A program made the translations under genes and the position numbers. This document shows, one piece after another, positions 52,600 to 61,583 of a DNA stretch of 64,000 nucleotides. The notes beneath the pieces are model-generated. The model was not told where the DNA came from. It ran no database searches and saw nothing but the letters and a program-made list of their open reading frames with translations. This DNA comes from Spirosoma sordidisoli (GTDB lineage Bacteria; Bacteroidota; Bacteroidia; Cytophagales; Spirosomataceae): the NCBI RefSeq assembly GCF_004138325.1, contig NZ_SBLB01000002.1:682001-746000 (forward strand), given 5' to 3'. The stretch's first letter is position 1; each line of letters starts with the position of its first letter.

Positions 52600-54030
52600 T
52601 TAGTAAAAAACTTCTTTGTTTTTGGCCTGGAGCTCCCGGATCTGCCCCGCGTACGGGCTTTTCATCGCTTCCGTCCCAAACATCGGGTTACTGCTTAAAT
52701 ACACTTTCCGAAGCGACCTGATCTGCGTGAGTACCGTTGGGAATTCCTGTAGGTTATTGTTACTGAGATCGAGCTCTTCCAGCGCGGGGAGCGCGGCCAG
52801 CACGGGCGGAGCCACTGTTATCCAGTTGTAACTCAGGTCCAGTACGCGCAGCCTGTCCAGCCGGGCAAAGTCGGCGGGGAGCTGGCTGATGCGGTTATGG
52901 TGCGCAAACAGCACCTGCAGCCGTCGGAGTCGGGCCAGCGAGGCCGGCAGCTCGGTCAGGTCGTTATGCGATAGAGCGAGCTGTTCGAGTCGTTTCATCC
53001 GGCTGATCTGGCGGGGGAGTTGGGTGAACTTGTTGTAGTACAGATCCAGTACCCGGATGTGTTTCAGCCGACGAATCTGTTTGGGCAGCCGAGTCAGGCC
53101 GGCGTTATACAGGTTCAGGTCGTTGAGCCGGCGCAGGCTTTTCAGCAGCCGCACGTCCAGGCTGGCCAGCTGGTTGTTGCCCATCCACAGGCTTTCGAGT
53201 CGTTTGTTCTGGCGCACGGAGGCTGGTATACGCGTCAGCTTGTTCCCCTGCAGGTTCAGCGAAATCAGGTGTTTATTGGGCGTCATGAACACGCTATCGT
53301 CCGGAATGGCATTATACAGTACACTCAGCCGCTGCAGGCTGGGAATGTCGGCCGTCAGGCGGGCGGGCAGTGCGGTCAGGCTATTTTTCGACAGGTCCAG
53401 CTCCTTCAGTTTCGGGAAGCGGTACACCACCACCGGAATCGTCTTCAGGTTCAGCTGGTTGAACGCCAGCATGGTTACCGTGTCGGGGCGGGTTGTCTGC
53501 CCGGCGGCTTCGAGTGTGCTGATGATACCGGCCCCCCGGCGAACCGTGCGCCTGTCCGGTACCTGTCCTACCTGCAGTACGCTCTCCCAGCGAAACCCGG
53601 TCGATGTCCGGAGCGGAAATCGATTTTTACTGTAATACTCCTGCAGAACGTCAAGTAGCTGTTCTTCCTGCCGGGCGGTCAGCTCCGGAGTCGGAAATGA
53701 ACAGAACACCCAGGCATAGGTGCCGTCGGGGTTAACGAACTCGCGGGTTTGCAATATGACGCCCGGCACCGGTAAGCGCTTTTTATTGGTTTCTCCAAAC
53801 TGGAACAGTAGTCTCGTTGCCCGGGTAAGCGAGTCGATGAACCGTTTGGGTTGCTGCGCAAATAAGCCTTTCTCGCCGGGTTTTCGGGCCAGGGCAGGTG
53901 GGTATTTCATCGTCAGCTCGGTTAGGGGCAGGCCCAGCCGGGTGGTGTCGCGGAGTAAAACAACCCGGGTTTGCGCCTGCCCGGTCAGCGTCAGCCAGCA
54001 GAAAAGAGCAATCAGCAAAACGGTTTTCAT
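52600..54030 (-). CDS. Secreted leucine-rich-repeat protein
   Basis: The 476-residue protein has a signal peptide (about 1-19) and an N-terminal domain of unknown type to about residue 180. Roughly twelve leucine-rich repeats of 22-24 residues follow, of the form LxxLxxLxLxxNxLxxLP (LKELDLSKNSLTALPARL; LEQLALSHNDLTELPASL; LRVLDLSYNWITVAPPVL). Such repeats make a curved protein-binding surface. It could be a periplasmic or surface binding protein. The partner is unknown. Confidence 0.88.
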   Translation of the reverse strand: MKTVLLIALFCWLTLTGQAQTRVVLLRDTTRLGLPLTELTMKYPPALARKPGEKGLFAQQPKRFIDSLTRATRLLFQFGETNKKRLPVPGVILQTREFVNPDGTYAWVFCSFPTPELTARQEEQLLDVLQEYYSKNRFPLRTSTGFRWESVLQVGQVPDRRTVRRGAGIISTLEAAGQTTRPDTVTMLAFNQLNLKTIPVVVYRFPKLKELDLSKNSLTALPARLTADIPSLQRLSVLYNAIPDDSVFMTPNKHLISLNLQGNKLTRIPASVRQNKRLESLWMGNNQLASLDVRLLKSLRRLNDLNLYNAGLTRLPKQIRRLKHIRVLDLYYNKFTQLPRQISRMKRLEQLALSHNDLTELPASLARLRRLQVLFAHHNRISQLPADFARLDRLRVLDLSYNWITVAPPVLAALPALEELDLSNNNLQEFPTVLTQIRSLRKVYLSSNPMFGTEAMKSPYAGQIRELQAKNKEVFY

Positions 54031-54080
54031 GTAGCAACGGAAAGTTTAGGTCTATAACGATATTTTTAGTTTGTTTGATG

Positions 54081-54148
54081 TAAAAAGAGACCGGATTCCA
54101 CACCATCTACTTTGTATTCGCGTTTCTGGTCAGGAATCCGGTCTTTAC
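54081..54148 (-). terminator. Terminator of the M16 peptidase gene
   Basis: A 12-bp perfect stem (AGACCGGATTCC at 54089-54100, complement at 54134-54145) closes a 33-nt loop. Read on the minus strand it is followed by a T tract (CTCTTTTTAC). Confidence 0.65.
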
Positions 54149-54194
54149 TGAACCCCCACCGGCTGTTGAGACCAGGGGGGCTGGAAGCTATCGG

Positions 54195-57011
54195 TTAGTT
54201 TTTCTTGCCGCTGCCTACCGACGATGCTGGCTGTTGTTCGGCAATCTTTTTAGCGGCCTTGGCAAAATCACCGGCCTTGATGATGGATATTTTAGCCGGG
54301 TCGATGTGCTTTTTCATGGCTGCGTTCACCTGCTCAGGCGTCAGTGATTCCATTTTCTTTTCGAAATCGGCATCCCAGGCCATGGTGCGGTTGAGGTACA
54401 GGTAGTTGTTGAGCGTGCCCACCAGCGATGGGTCCTGCGCCCGCGACACCACCCGCGACTGGAGCAGACCCGACCGGGCCGCCTGAATCTCATCGGCGGT
54501 AAAGCCGTCTTTAACCACCTTGTCCAGCTCTTCGCGGAAGGCCTTTTCGAGCCGTTCGGCGTTTTCCGGGTTGTAGATGGCGTAGGTCATGAACATGCCG
54601 GTTTTATCGAGCGGGTTGGCCTGCAGCTGCGAACCAACGCCGTAGCTGATCCCTTCTTTCTGCCGGATCCGAACGGCCAGCCGGGAGTTCAGGAAACCCC
54701 CGCCCAGGATGTGATTACCCAGTACCAGCGCCGGGTAGTCGGGATCGTCGTCGCGCAGCGGGATGTTAACCCCGGCCACCATCAGGGCATTTGCCTTGTC
54801 GGGTGCTTCGATGGTCTGGGGCGTTGGTTTGATGTCGTTATAAGGCGATACCAGCCGGCTGAAGGTCTTCTTCGCTTTCCAGGTGCCCAGTTCACTGTTG
54901 ACCATCTTCTTCACCGCAGCCTCGTCGAAGTCGCCAACAACGGCCATGGTGGCGTTCTGAGCCCCGTAGAAGTCTTTGTGAAACTGCTTCAGATCATCGA
55001 GTTTGGTGGCGTTGATAGCGGCTACCTCTTCGTCGGGTGTCATCGTGTAGCGGACGTCATCTTTGGCGTAGGGGTTCATCTGCCGCTGGAAAGCGGTGAA
55101 AGCCAGCGCCTGGGGTTCGGACCGCTGCGACTCGATGCCGGCCAGCTGTTCCTGCTTGAGCTTTTCGAACTCGTTGGCATCGAAGACCGGGTTCTTCAGC
55201 ACATCGCTGACCAGTTTCACTACGGCGGGCAGGTTTTCTTTGGTGGTCTTGATGACCACGTTAACCTGGTTGCCGCCCCCGAACACATTCACCTGAGCCT
55301 TCAGTTTGTCGAGCTCGTCTTTGATCTGCTGACGGCTGCGGGTGGTGGTGCCTTTGTCGAGCATGGAGGCTGTCAGGGCCGAAATCGTGCCTTTGTTGGC
55401 CAGGCTTTTCTGGTCGCCGTAGCGCAGTGTGAGCCGGGCGTTCACTTCATTGCCACGGGTTGATTTGGGCAGCAGGGCCAGCTCGATCGTGTTGGGCTGC
55501 TCGGACCGGCGCGTCCGCCCGTCGATGTTGGTCGGAGAGGGATCGAAGGCTTCGCCCTGGGCCACCAGTGCCCGACCTTTGTATTCCTTGACCATGGCCG
55601 CAATATCCGGCGCGTTGGGTACCTCGACCCGATCCGGATTGGGTTCCGGAATAAACAGGCCGATGGTGCGGTTGGATGGTTTGAAATAGAACTTGGCCAC
55701 CCGCTGTACGTCGGCAGGCGTCACTTTCTCAAGGGCGTCGCGGTAGAGGAAGCCCAGCCGCCAGTCGCCGGTAGCGATGTATTCGCTCATCGCCAGCCCT
55801 ACGCGTTCGGCGCTTTTGAAGCTCAGCTCAACGTCTTTCAGAAGTTTGGCCTTGGCCCGCTCCACCTCTTCTTTGGTGGGCGCTTTGATCGTTACCGAAT
55901 CGAGGGTGCTGAGCAGCGCGGCCTGGGCGTCTTCGATCGACTTCTCCTTCAGCATCTCGACGGCGAAATACACGTAGCCGGGGTCTTTGGTCGTAAACGA
56001 ATAGCCGTACTGCTGCGACGCTTTTTTGGTTTCGATGAGGGCTTTGTACAGACGCCCCGATGGCTCGTTGGTCAGCAGATCGGTCAGCACGTCCATGGCC
56101 GGGTAGTCGGGGTGCGAGCCAGGCATGATGTGGTAGAGGGCCGACACAACTTTGGTATCGCCCACGCGCCGGAGGGTTACCGCCCGTTCGCCGTCCTGCA
56201 CCGGTTCGATGCTATAGGTTGGCTGCAGCACCCGGGTTGGGCGCGGAATAGGGCCAAAGTACTCGTTGACCAGCGCCAGGGTCTTGCCTTCATCGATCTT
56301 ACCCGCTACCACCAGTACGGCATTATCGGGCTGGTAAAACTTCTTGTAAAAAGCCTGGAGGTTCTCGATGGGTACTTTTTCAATATCGGAGCGGTTACCG
56401 ATGGTCGAGTTGCCGTAGGTGTGCCAGAGGTAGGCCGAGGAGACCACCCGCTCGTTCAGCACGTTTTGCGGAGAGTTTTCGCCCATCTCGAATTCGTTAC
56501 GAACCACCGAGAACTCGGTAGCCAGGTCTTCTTTCTTGATAAACGAGTTGACCATCCGATCGCTTTCGAGGTCCAGCGCCCACTTCAGGTTCTCGTCGGT
56601 AGCCGAAAACGTTTCGAAGTAGTTGGTTCGGTCGAGCCAGGTGGTGCCGTTGGGGCGGGCGCCGTGGGCCGTCAGCTCCTGCGGAATGTTGGGGTGTTTG
56701 GTCGATCCTTTGAAGACCATATGTTCCAGCAGGTGAGCCATACCGGTTTCGCCCAGGCCTTCGTGTCGGGAGCCCACGAGATAGGTAATGTTTACCGTAA
56801 TTGTCGGCTTCGACGGGTCCGGAAAGAGCAGCACCCTGAGGCCATTTTTGAGCGTATACTCGGTAATGCCTTCCACGGAAGCGCCTTTGGTAACCCCGGC
56901 AGGCAGGGCTACAGCGGCCGGTTTGTCCTGAGCCGATGCGGGCAACAGGCTACCGGCCAGCAGGGTGGCCGAGAGGAGCCCCCGGTAAACCCGTTTAGTA
57001 AGCGTAGTCAT
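54195..57011 (-). CDS. M16 (pitrilysin) family zinc metallopeptidase
   Basis: The 938-residue protein has a signal peptide and two M16 halves. The N-terminal half carries the inverted zinc motif H93-L-L-E96-H97 (TGMAHLLEHMVFKGS) with a distal Glu in FSVVRNEFEMGE, and is the active half. The second half (from ~residue 500) begins with LALLPKSTRGNEVNARL and ends with a Ser/Gly-rich tail. Such two-domain enzymes degrade small peptides in the periplasm. A TAGTTTTC element (minus strand, 57039-57046) may be its promoter. Confidence 0.94.
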   Translation of the reverse strand: MTTLTKRVYRGLLSATLLAGSLLPASAQDKPAAVALPAGVTKGASVEGITEYTLKNGLRVLLFPDPSKPTITVNITYLVGSRHEGLGETGMAHLLEHMVFKGSTKHPNIPQELTAHGARPNGTTWLDRTNYFETFSATDENLKWALDLESDRMVNSFIKKEDLATEFSVVRNEFEMGENSPQNVLNERVVSSAYLWHTYGNSTIGNRSDIEKVPIENLQAFYKKFYQPDNAVLVVAGKIDEGKTLALVNEYFGPIPRPTRVLQPTYSIEPVQDGERAVTLRRVGDTKVVSALYHIMPGSHPDYPAMDVLTDLLTNEPSGRLYKALIETKKASQQYGYSFTTKDPGYVYFAVEMLKEKSIEDAQAALLSTLDSVTIKAPTKEEVERAKAKLLKDVELSFKSAERVGLAMSEYIATGDWRLGFLYRDALEKVTPADVQRVAKFYFKPSNRTIGLFIPEPNPDRVEVPNAPDIAAMVKEYKGRALVAQGEAFDPSPTNIDGRTRRSEQPNTIELALLPKSTRGNEVNARLTLRYGDQKSLANKGTISALTASMLDKGTTTRSRQQIKDELDKLKAQVNVFGGGNQVNVVIKTTKENLPAVVKLVSDVLKNPVFDANEFEKLKQEQLAGIESQRSEPQALAFTAFQRQMNPYAKDDVRYTMTPDEEVAAINATKLDDLKQFHKDFYGAQNATMAVVGDFDEAAVKKMVNSELGTWKAKKTFSRLVSPYNDIKPTPQTIEAPDKANALMVAGVNIPLRDDDPDYPALVLGNHILGGGFLNSRLAVRIRQKEGISYGVGSQLQANPLDKTGMFMTYAIYNPENAERLEKAFREELDKVVKDGFTADEIQAARSGLLQSRVVSRAQDPSLVGTLNNYLYLNRTMAWDADFEKKMESLTPEQVNAAMKKHIDPAKISIIKAGDFAKAAKKIAEQQPASSVGSGKKN

Positions 57012-57038
57012 AGAGAAAACCAGTTAGTTGGGTAGTGT

Positions 57039-57046
57039 GAAAACTA
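57039..57046 (-). promoter_or_regulatory. Candidate -7 element for the M16 gene
   Basis: TAGTTTTC on the minus strand is one mismatch from TAnnTTTG, 28 bp from the ATG. Confidence 0.35.
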
Positions 57047-57136
57047 CCTGTATAGTTACGATGATGTTACACCCTTGTCAACGGTTTTGTGCTGGTTTTT
57101 CCAAAAAGTGGATGAACGGTAAGGCTGAAGCGACAA

Positions 57137-57901
57137 TCAGCCCTCAAACCATTGGCGGAAGCTGGCAGCCCGCTCTTTACTGACCTGCAGTTCGAGCTGA
57201 TCGCCCGGTTTCTTCAGCATGATTTCGATGCGGCCGGTATGGTGGGGCCGGTAGCCAGCCACGGCCTGCAGGCTCACCAGGAACTGCCGGTTGGCCCGAA
57301 AAAAACAGGCGGGGTCGACCAGGTCGGTCAGTTCGTCCAGCGTGCGGTAGTCGGTTACCAGTTTCTGGCCGTCGGTTGTGTAGAGGTAAATCAGCTCGTC
57401 GCGGGTGAAGCAGATGACCCGTTCTTCCGGTATCGATATGATCTGCCGCAGGTAGTGGGCCGTGAACCGGCGTTTGAAGGTGGGCTGGGCGGGGGCGTTG
57501 AGCTGGCTCAGGAACGACTGAAAATGGGTCGCAAAATCGGCCCCTGTCGGTTGCCAGCGGTGGTATTTGGCCAGCGCGTTCGCCAGCTCGTCGGGATCGA
57601 TGGGTTTGAGCAGGTAATCGAGGCTGTTGAGCTTAAAGGCGCGGATGGCGTATTCGTCATACGCGGTGGTGAAGATGACGGGCACGCTCAAGTTCACCTG
57701 CTGAAAGGCGTCGAAACTGACCCCATCCGACAACTGAATATCGGCAATGATCAGGTCGGGCCGGTGCTGGCTGAGGTAATCTACCACGCTGGCTACGCTG
57801 CCCAGGGGCCCATCGATTCGGGCGGCTGGCTCGGCCTGGCTAACCAGCTTCAGCAGCTGGCGGGCTACCAGTGGTTCGTCTTCAATGAGGAGGATTGTCA
57901 T
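57137..57901 (-). CDS. LytTR-family response regulator (no adjacent kinase)
   Basis: The 254-residue protein has a receiver (ILLIEDEP, D54 in LIIADIQLSDGVSFD, TTAYDEYAIRAFKLNSLDYLLKPID) and a C-terminal LytTR DNA-binding domain (about 150-250: ERVICFTRDELIYLYTTDG, FFRANRQFLVSLQAV, IEIMLKKPGDQLELQVSKERAASFRQWF). Unlike the pair at 39993-42844 there is no LytS-like kinase next to it. Its partner must be elsewhere, or the gene is an orphan. Confidence 0.93.
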   Translation of the reverse strand: MTILLIEDEPLVARQLLKLVSQAEPAARIDGPLGSVASVVDYLSQHRPDLIIADIQLSDGVSFDAFQQVNLSVPVIFTTAYDEYAIRAFKLNSLDYLLKPIDPDELANALAKYHRWQPTGADFATHFQSFLSQLNAPAQPTFKRRFTAHYLRQIISIPEERVICFTRDELIYLYTTDGQKLVTDYRTLDELTDLVDPACFFRANRQFLVSLQAVAGYRPHHTGRIEIMLKKPGDQLELQVSKERAASFRQWFEG

Positions 57902-57938
57902 ACCGTTTCGAGCGGCTTCGGGGGCGTGATTCTGGCTG

Positions 57939-57946
57939 CAAAACTA
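57939..57946 (-). promoter_or_regulatory. -7 element for the orphan LytTR gene
   Basis: TAGTTTTG on the minus strand fully matches TAnnTTTG and lies 37 bp before the ATG at 57901. Confidence 0.45.
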
Positions 57947-57949
57947 ACC

Positions 57950-58397
57950 GGTTTCTGGGAAGAGCGTCGCTCCGCGTACATCCGCCGAGTAACGTGTACT
58001 CCTGAAGAAAGGCACAGGCAATGATATTAAGTTTAAATGAGTTATGTATAATTCTACAACCTTCAGTGTACTCAGTTTTATCTTTCAAATAGCCCTTTGC
58101 CGTTGCCAAACTACATAATAGCGATTGATTGGTTCAGACTCTTGAACTTTTTTGTGGGCATCGCCTTATTAGAATGAGCACCTGAAACGGCCTTGGACTG
58201 TATCCTCTACGCACGTCGGGTGCTTATGTTATACTATCTGATACGGTGTTTTCAGTTCTTATACGCATGGTCTTGACGTGAAATCGTTAATGCAGCTTTT
58301 CGGGTCATCTTATCGATTGGTGCCCGGCCGGGGGTTGCAACTATGGGTTATCACCCAGACTGCAAGTGACCTTAGTTTGTGGTTGTCTTCATTCCCT
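57950..58397. other. Intergenic region, left part of the gap before DUF2975
   Basis: No gene is visible. Around 58318-58372 the sequence (GATTGGTGCCCGGC and CACCCAGACTGCAAG) resembles 61764-61815 downstream of the intact beta-barrel gene, so the segmental duplication begins here. Confidence 0.5.
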
Positions 58398-58633
58398 TTA
58401 TCTTCCAGGTAGGTTTCCGAAAAGGTCCGGCTGATGCTGTTGTTCTGATTAAGCAGGTCGAAGACCGACCGCTTCAGCTCGCCGTTCTGACGCTTGAACA
58501 GCCGCTGGGCAAGGCTGGCGTTTCAGAGCGCATACGGCTGGTTGAACCCGCCCGACAAACCGGCGTATCGCTGGTAATTGATATCCGACCGCACCACCAG
58601 TCCTTTCCATAAATTCCCAGTCAGATTACCACC
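58398..58633 (-). pseudogene. Truncated copy of the 3' end of the outer-membrane beta-barrel gene
   Basis: About 236 bp closely match 61954-62188 inside the gene at the right edge of the window, same orientation. On the minus strand it would read GLVVRSDINYQRYAGLSGGF and then hits TGA where the intact gene has Trp, followed by NASLAQRLFKRQNGELKRSV. Neither start nor stop of a complete gene is present. Confidence 0.88.
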
Positions 58634-58736
58634 TTCAAATAAAACGCCTATCTAAATTAATTGCCATTCATCAAATTTTTATTGTTTATCAATAAATAAT
58701 TAGTGATACTTGCTGCCTAATCAACCATAAGCGCAA

Positions 58737-59264
58737 ATGTCAACCACGAACATAACGGTTCTGAAAATCATGAATGTGCTTTTCTGGATCATCTTCATTG
58801 GTCTCTGTATCAAAACCGGTGCCCTCCTGTTTTCGTTTTCCGTTAGCCTCTTCGTGAGTCCGGCCGGGACCCGCGACCTCTACATGGGCCTGAATTTATC
58901 GGAACTCTATAACTACAACCTGTGGTATTACGTCCATATGGCCTCGCTGATTATCGCGTTGAATGGCCTGAAAGCCTACATCGCTTATCTGGTGGTCAAC
59001 ATCTTTATGAAGTTCGACCTCGCCAAACCGTTCAACCCCGACATTAGCACGCTAATTGCAGCCATCAGTCATACGGCTTTGGGCGCTGGTATTCTGGCTA
59101 TGATTGCCAACGGAAGCAGCGACTGGCTGATGAAACGGGGTGTTGACATACCTGCCAATTATGGGGCGGGCGAGATACTGTTTTTTGCCGGGGTCATCTA
59201 CATCATTGCCATCGTCTTCAGGAAAGGCACCGAGTTGCAAACCGAAAACGACCTGACTGTATAG
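58737..59264 (+). CDS. DUF2975 membrane protein
   Basis: The 175-residue protein has four membrane helices (VLFWIIFIGLCIKTGALLF; LIIALNGLKAYIAYLVVNIF; ISHTALGAGILAMIA; GEILFFAGVIYIIAIVF). The loop FMKFDLAKPFNPDISTLI is typical of DUF2975. Such genes regularly precede a small XRE-type regulator, as here after 3 bp. The function is unknown, possibly membrane-linked signalling to that regulator. Confidence 0.9.
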   Translation: MSTTNITVLKIMNVLFWIIFIGLCIKTGALLFSFSVSLFVSPAGTRDLYMGLNLSELYNYNLWYYVHMASLIIALNGLKAYIAYLVVNIFMKFDLAKPFNPDISTLIAAISHTALGAGILAMIANGSSDWLMKRGVDIPANYGAGEILFFAGVIYIIAIVFRKGTELQTENDLTV

Positions 59265-59267
59265 TAC

Positions 59268-59516
59268 ATGCCAATCAATATAAACCTCGACGTCATGATG
59301 GCTAAACGGAAGATGTCGCTCAACGAACTGTCTGCCAAGGTCGATCTGACGGTATCAAACCTGTCTATCCTGAAAACAGGCAAGGCCAAAGCCATCCGGT
59401 TCAGCACACTCGAAGCCATCTGTCATGCCCTGAACTGCCAGCCGGGTGATATTCTGGAGTTTCAGAAAGATGAGCAGCCGCATGCAACCATTCCGCAAAC
59501 GTATCCGAAACCCTAA
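59268..59516 (+). CDS. XRE/Cro-type helix-turn-helix regulator
   Basis: The 82-residue protein is almost all one HTH: LDVMMAKRKMSLNELSAKVDLTVSNLSILKTGKAKAIRFSTLEAICHALNCQPGDILEF. This is the YozG-like form that accompanies DUF2975 genes. It starts 3 bp after the DUF2975 stop, and the next membrane gene overlaps its 3' end, so the three genes form an operon. Confidence 0.93.
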   Translation: MPININLDVMMAKRKMSLNELSAKVDLTVSNLSILKTGKAKAIRFSTLEAICHALNCQPGDILEFQKDEQPHATIPQTYPKP

Positions 59517-59889
59517 GCGGCTGTTTCTGTTTGACAGCCTGGGAGCGTGCCTGACGGTATGTACGCTGCTGGCCGTCCTGATACCCCTCGAAAAATACAT
59601 CGGGATGCCAGCGTCTATCCTGCGGGGGCTGGCTGCACCAGCCTCTGGCCTGGCACTGTACTCGGCCTGTTGCTTCTGGTTCGCCGGCCTGCGCTGGCGG
59701 CTCCTGATGGCTATTCTATCGGTAGCGAACGGGGTGTACTGCTGCGTTACGGCGGGCCTGGTTATCTGGCGTTACGGCGACCTGACGGGGCTGGGTCTCG
59801 CGTATTTCGCGCTGGAGATACTGGTGATTGGTGGCCTGGTCTGGTTGGAACGACAAGCCGTCATAGGGCCTGCCGACAGGATGTACTAA
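59470..59889 (+). CDS. Small four-helix membrane protein, hypothetical
   Basis: The 139-residue product (ATG 59470; ATG 59482 is an alternative) overlaps the HTH gene in another frame. It has a basic start (RKRIRNPKRLF) and four hydrophobic segments (LGACLTVCTLLAVLIPL; GLALYSACCFWFAGLRW; LMAILSVANGVYCCVTAGLVIW; GLGLAYFALEILVIGGLVWL). No family is recognised. The overlap suggests translational coupling with the DUF2975/HTH genes and perhaps a shared role in the membrane. Confidence 0.7.
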   Translation: MSSRMQPFRKRIRNPKRLFLFDSLGACLTVCTLLAVLIPLEKYIGMPASILRGLAAPASGLALYSACCFWFAGLRWRLLMAILSVANGVYCCVTAGLVIWRYGDLTGLGLAYFALEILVIGGLVWLERQAVIGPADRMY

Positions 59890-60152
59890 TCTGGAGGCAG
59901 AACGGCCACTAATCTGGCGTGTGCTGGTAGCCAGCACAAATGCCCCACAGTACAAGACAAACAAGACAACCTGACGAGTCGATGAACACGCTGACTACAT
60001 TCAGAAACGGCCCCGCCGAGCTCAGGAGCTGAGTTTGACGACCTCAGGTCGCAACTCACCAAGGGGAAGGACAGGAAACATCAGTTTTTAGCGCAGGCTG
60101 GGCAGGCATTTTCTGACTTTCATTGGCTCGACAAACTAACCCCGGTCTCCCA
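59890..60152. other. Intergenic region before repeat copy 3
   Basis: No gene is visible. A short stem (GTGCTGG / CCAGCAC, 59921-59937) about 32 bp past the membrane-protein stop could end that transcript. Confidence 0.35.
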
Positions 60153-60346
60153 GAGGTGTTTGGGCAAGTCGGTTAAGCCGTTAAAACCACTCAGACAGCC
60201 AATTTTACACCCCCCAGCCCCTAAAGGGGGATCCCATTCGGCGGGGTAAACTCCGGCAGCGGCCGACCACCCCTTTAAGGGGCTAGGGGGCAAAATCGGG
60301 TCTTATCACGGCTTTACCTTCTCAACTGACTTCCCCAAACAACCTC
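60153..60346. repeat. Dispersed inverted-repeat element, copy 3
   Basis: Outer arms GAGGTGTTTGGGCAAGTC (60153-60170) and GACTTCCCCAAACAACCTC (60328-60346) enclose an inner inverted pair (CCCCCCAGCCCCTAAAGGGG and CCCCTTTAAGGGGCTAGGGG) and the core CCCATTCGGCGGGG, which is shared with copy 1 (CCCATTCGGCGGAG). Confidence 0.75.
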
Positions 60347-60531
60347 TTAGGCCGGGCCGCCGTCGCGGGGCTGGGAGTGAAAGAGCTCTCTCACTCGAGC
60401 CAGGTAAAGTCGGCTACTACCTTTCTCCGACAACTCTGAAGCACGGCTGGCAGCATCATCACTAAAAAATAACGCCAACTACAACCCTTTTGGTTAGTTA
60501 TGGATCATTATCCAAAAACTGCTGTAACCGT

Positions 60532-60762
60532 ATGAAAACGTTCTTCACGGTATTTGTGCTGCTGGCTGGATTTGGCTGTGAATCCCGAACCGTAGCGGTA
60601 GAGGCTGATTGCGTAGAAAAAATCAACCCGGATATTGGTTGCACCATGCAGTACGACCCGGTTTGCGGCTGCAACGGTAAAACCTATGGCAATGCCTGTG
60701 TGGCTATGGCGTCGGGAATTCGGACCGTTGCAAAAGGGGAGTGCCCGGGCACTGGAGACTAA
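60532..60762 (+). CDS. Kazal-type protease-inhibitor-domain lipoprotein
   Basis: The ATG at 60532 starts a lipoprotein signal ([16 protein letters not shown], Cys16); a GTG-like upstream start is unnecessary. The 76-residue product has a single Kazal domain with six cysteines: [33 protein letters not shown] and KGEC. The [14 protein letters not shown] pattern is diagnostic. It is probably anchored to the outer membrane and inhibits a serine protease. It lies 43 bp before the CRISPR array. Confidence 0.9.
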   Translation: MKTFFTVFVLLAGFGCESRTVAVEADCVEKINPDIGCTMQYDPVCGCNGKTYGNACVAMASGIRTVAKGECPGTGD

Positions 60763-60805
60763 TCGAAGAGCGTATGTTGGTCAACGTGCCTGGTCAGGTG
60801 AACGC

Positions 60806-61583
60806 GTTTCAATCCTTCTTTAACTGGATCAACCTTTCGAAGGACATAGCCGCGAAAGGGGCCGGTATCCCGCTGAACAGTTTCAATCCTTCTTTAACTG
60901 GATCAACCTTTCGAAGAGCGCAGGAGATCATTGACAAGACCCCGTCGGCGAAGTTTCAATCCTTCTTTAACTGGATCAACCTTTCGAAGCTAACGTTAGA
61001 TAGCCCTGATAGCGAACAACCGTACCGGGTTTCAATCCTTCTTTAACTGGATCAACCTTTCGAAGACCGACCCTGACCCGCTGCAATCGGATCGGCATGG
61101 AGTTTCAATCCTTCTTTAACTGGATCAACCTTTCGAAGACCGACCCTGACCCGCTGCAATCGGATCGGCATGGAGTTTCAATCCTTCTTTAACTGGATCA
61201 ACCTTTCGAAGGACAAGCTCACCGTCGTCCTCGTCCCGCTCGGGTTTCGTTTCAATCCTTCTTTAACTGGATCAACCTTTCGAAGGATGGCGAGGAGCTG
61301 AGCGAGGAGCAAATCAAGAAGTAGTTTCAATCCTTCTTTAACTGGATCAACCTTTCGAAGGACAAGCTCACCGTCGTCCTCGTCCCGCTCGGGTTTCGTT
61401 TCAATCCTTCTTTAACTGGATCAACCTTTCGAAGCCTGCGCAAAACGTGGCTCATTGAAGAGCAGGCGAACATGTTTCAATCCTTCTTTAACTGGATCAA
61501 CCTTTCGAAGACAGACCGCCGTTGGGCTTGCCATCAAGCAGGCTCGGTTTCAATCCTTCTTTAACTGGATCAACCTTTCGAAG
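60806..61583 (-). CRISPR. CRISPR array, 11 repeats of 37 bp with 10 spacers of 36-39 bp, no cas genes in the window
   Basis: Eleven identical 37-bp repeats begin GTTTCAATCCTTC and end CAACCTTTCGAAG. Their starts are 60806, 60880, 60953, 61029, 61102, 61175, 61249, 61324, 61398, 61474 and 61547. The repeat read on the minus strand ends ATTGAAAC, the classic crRNA 5' tag of type I/III systems, so transcription is probably leftward with the leader right of 61583. Spacers 4 and 5 are identical, and spacers 6 and 8 are identical. No Cas1, Cas2 or effector gene is in the window; cas genes may lie elsewhere. Confidence 0.97.

Noticed and set aside
56112..57035. 307-codon open frame antisense to the M16 peptidase gene
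   Set aside because: Shadow frame; His/Arg/Val-rich translation without any family motif.
60741..61046. Open frame of about 101 codons running through the CRISPR repeats (…FQSFFNWINLSK… repeated)
   Set aside because: The repeating FQSFFNWINLSK is only a translation of the CRISPR repeat; there is no start context or family.
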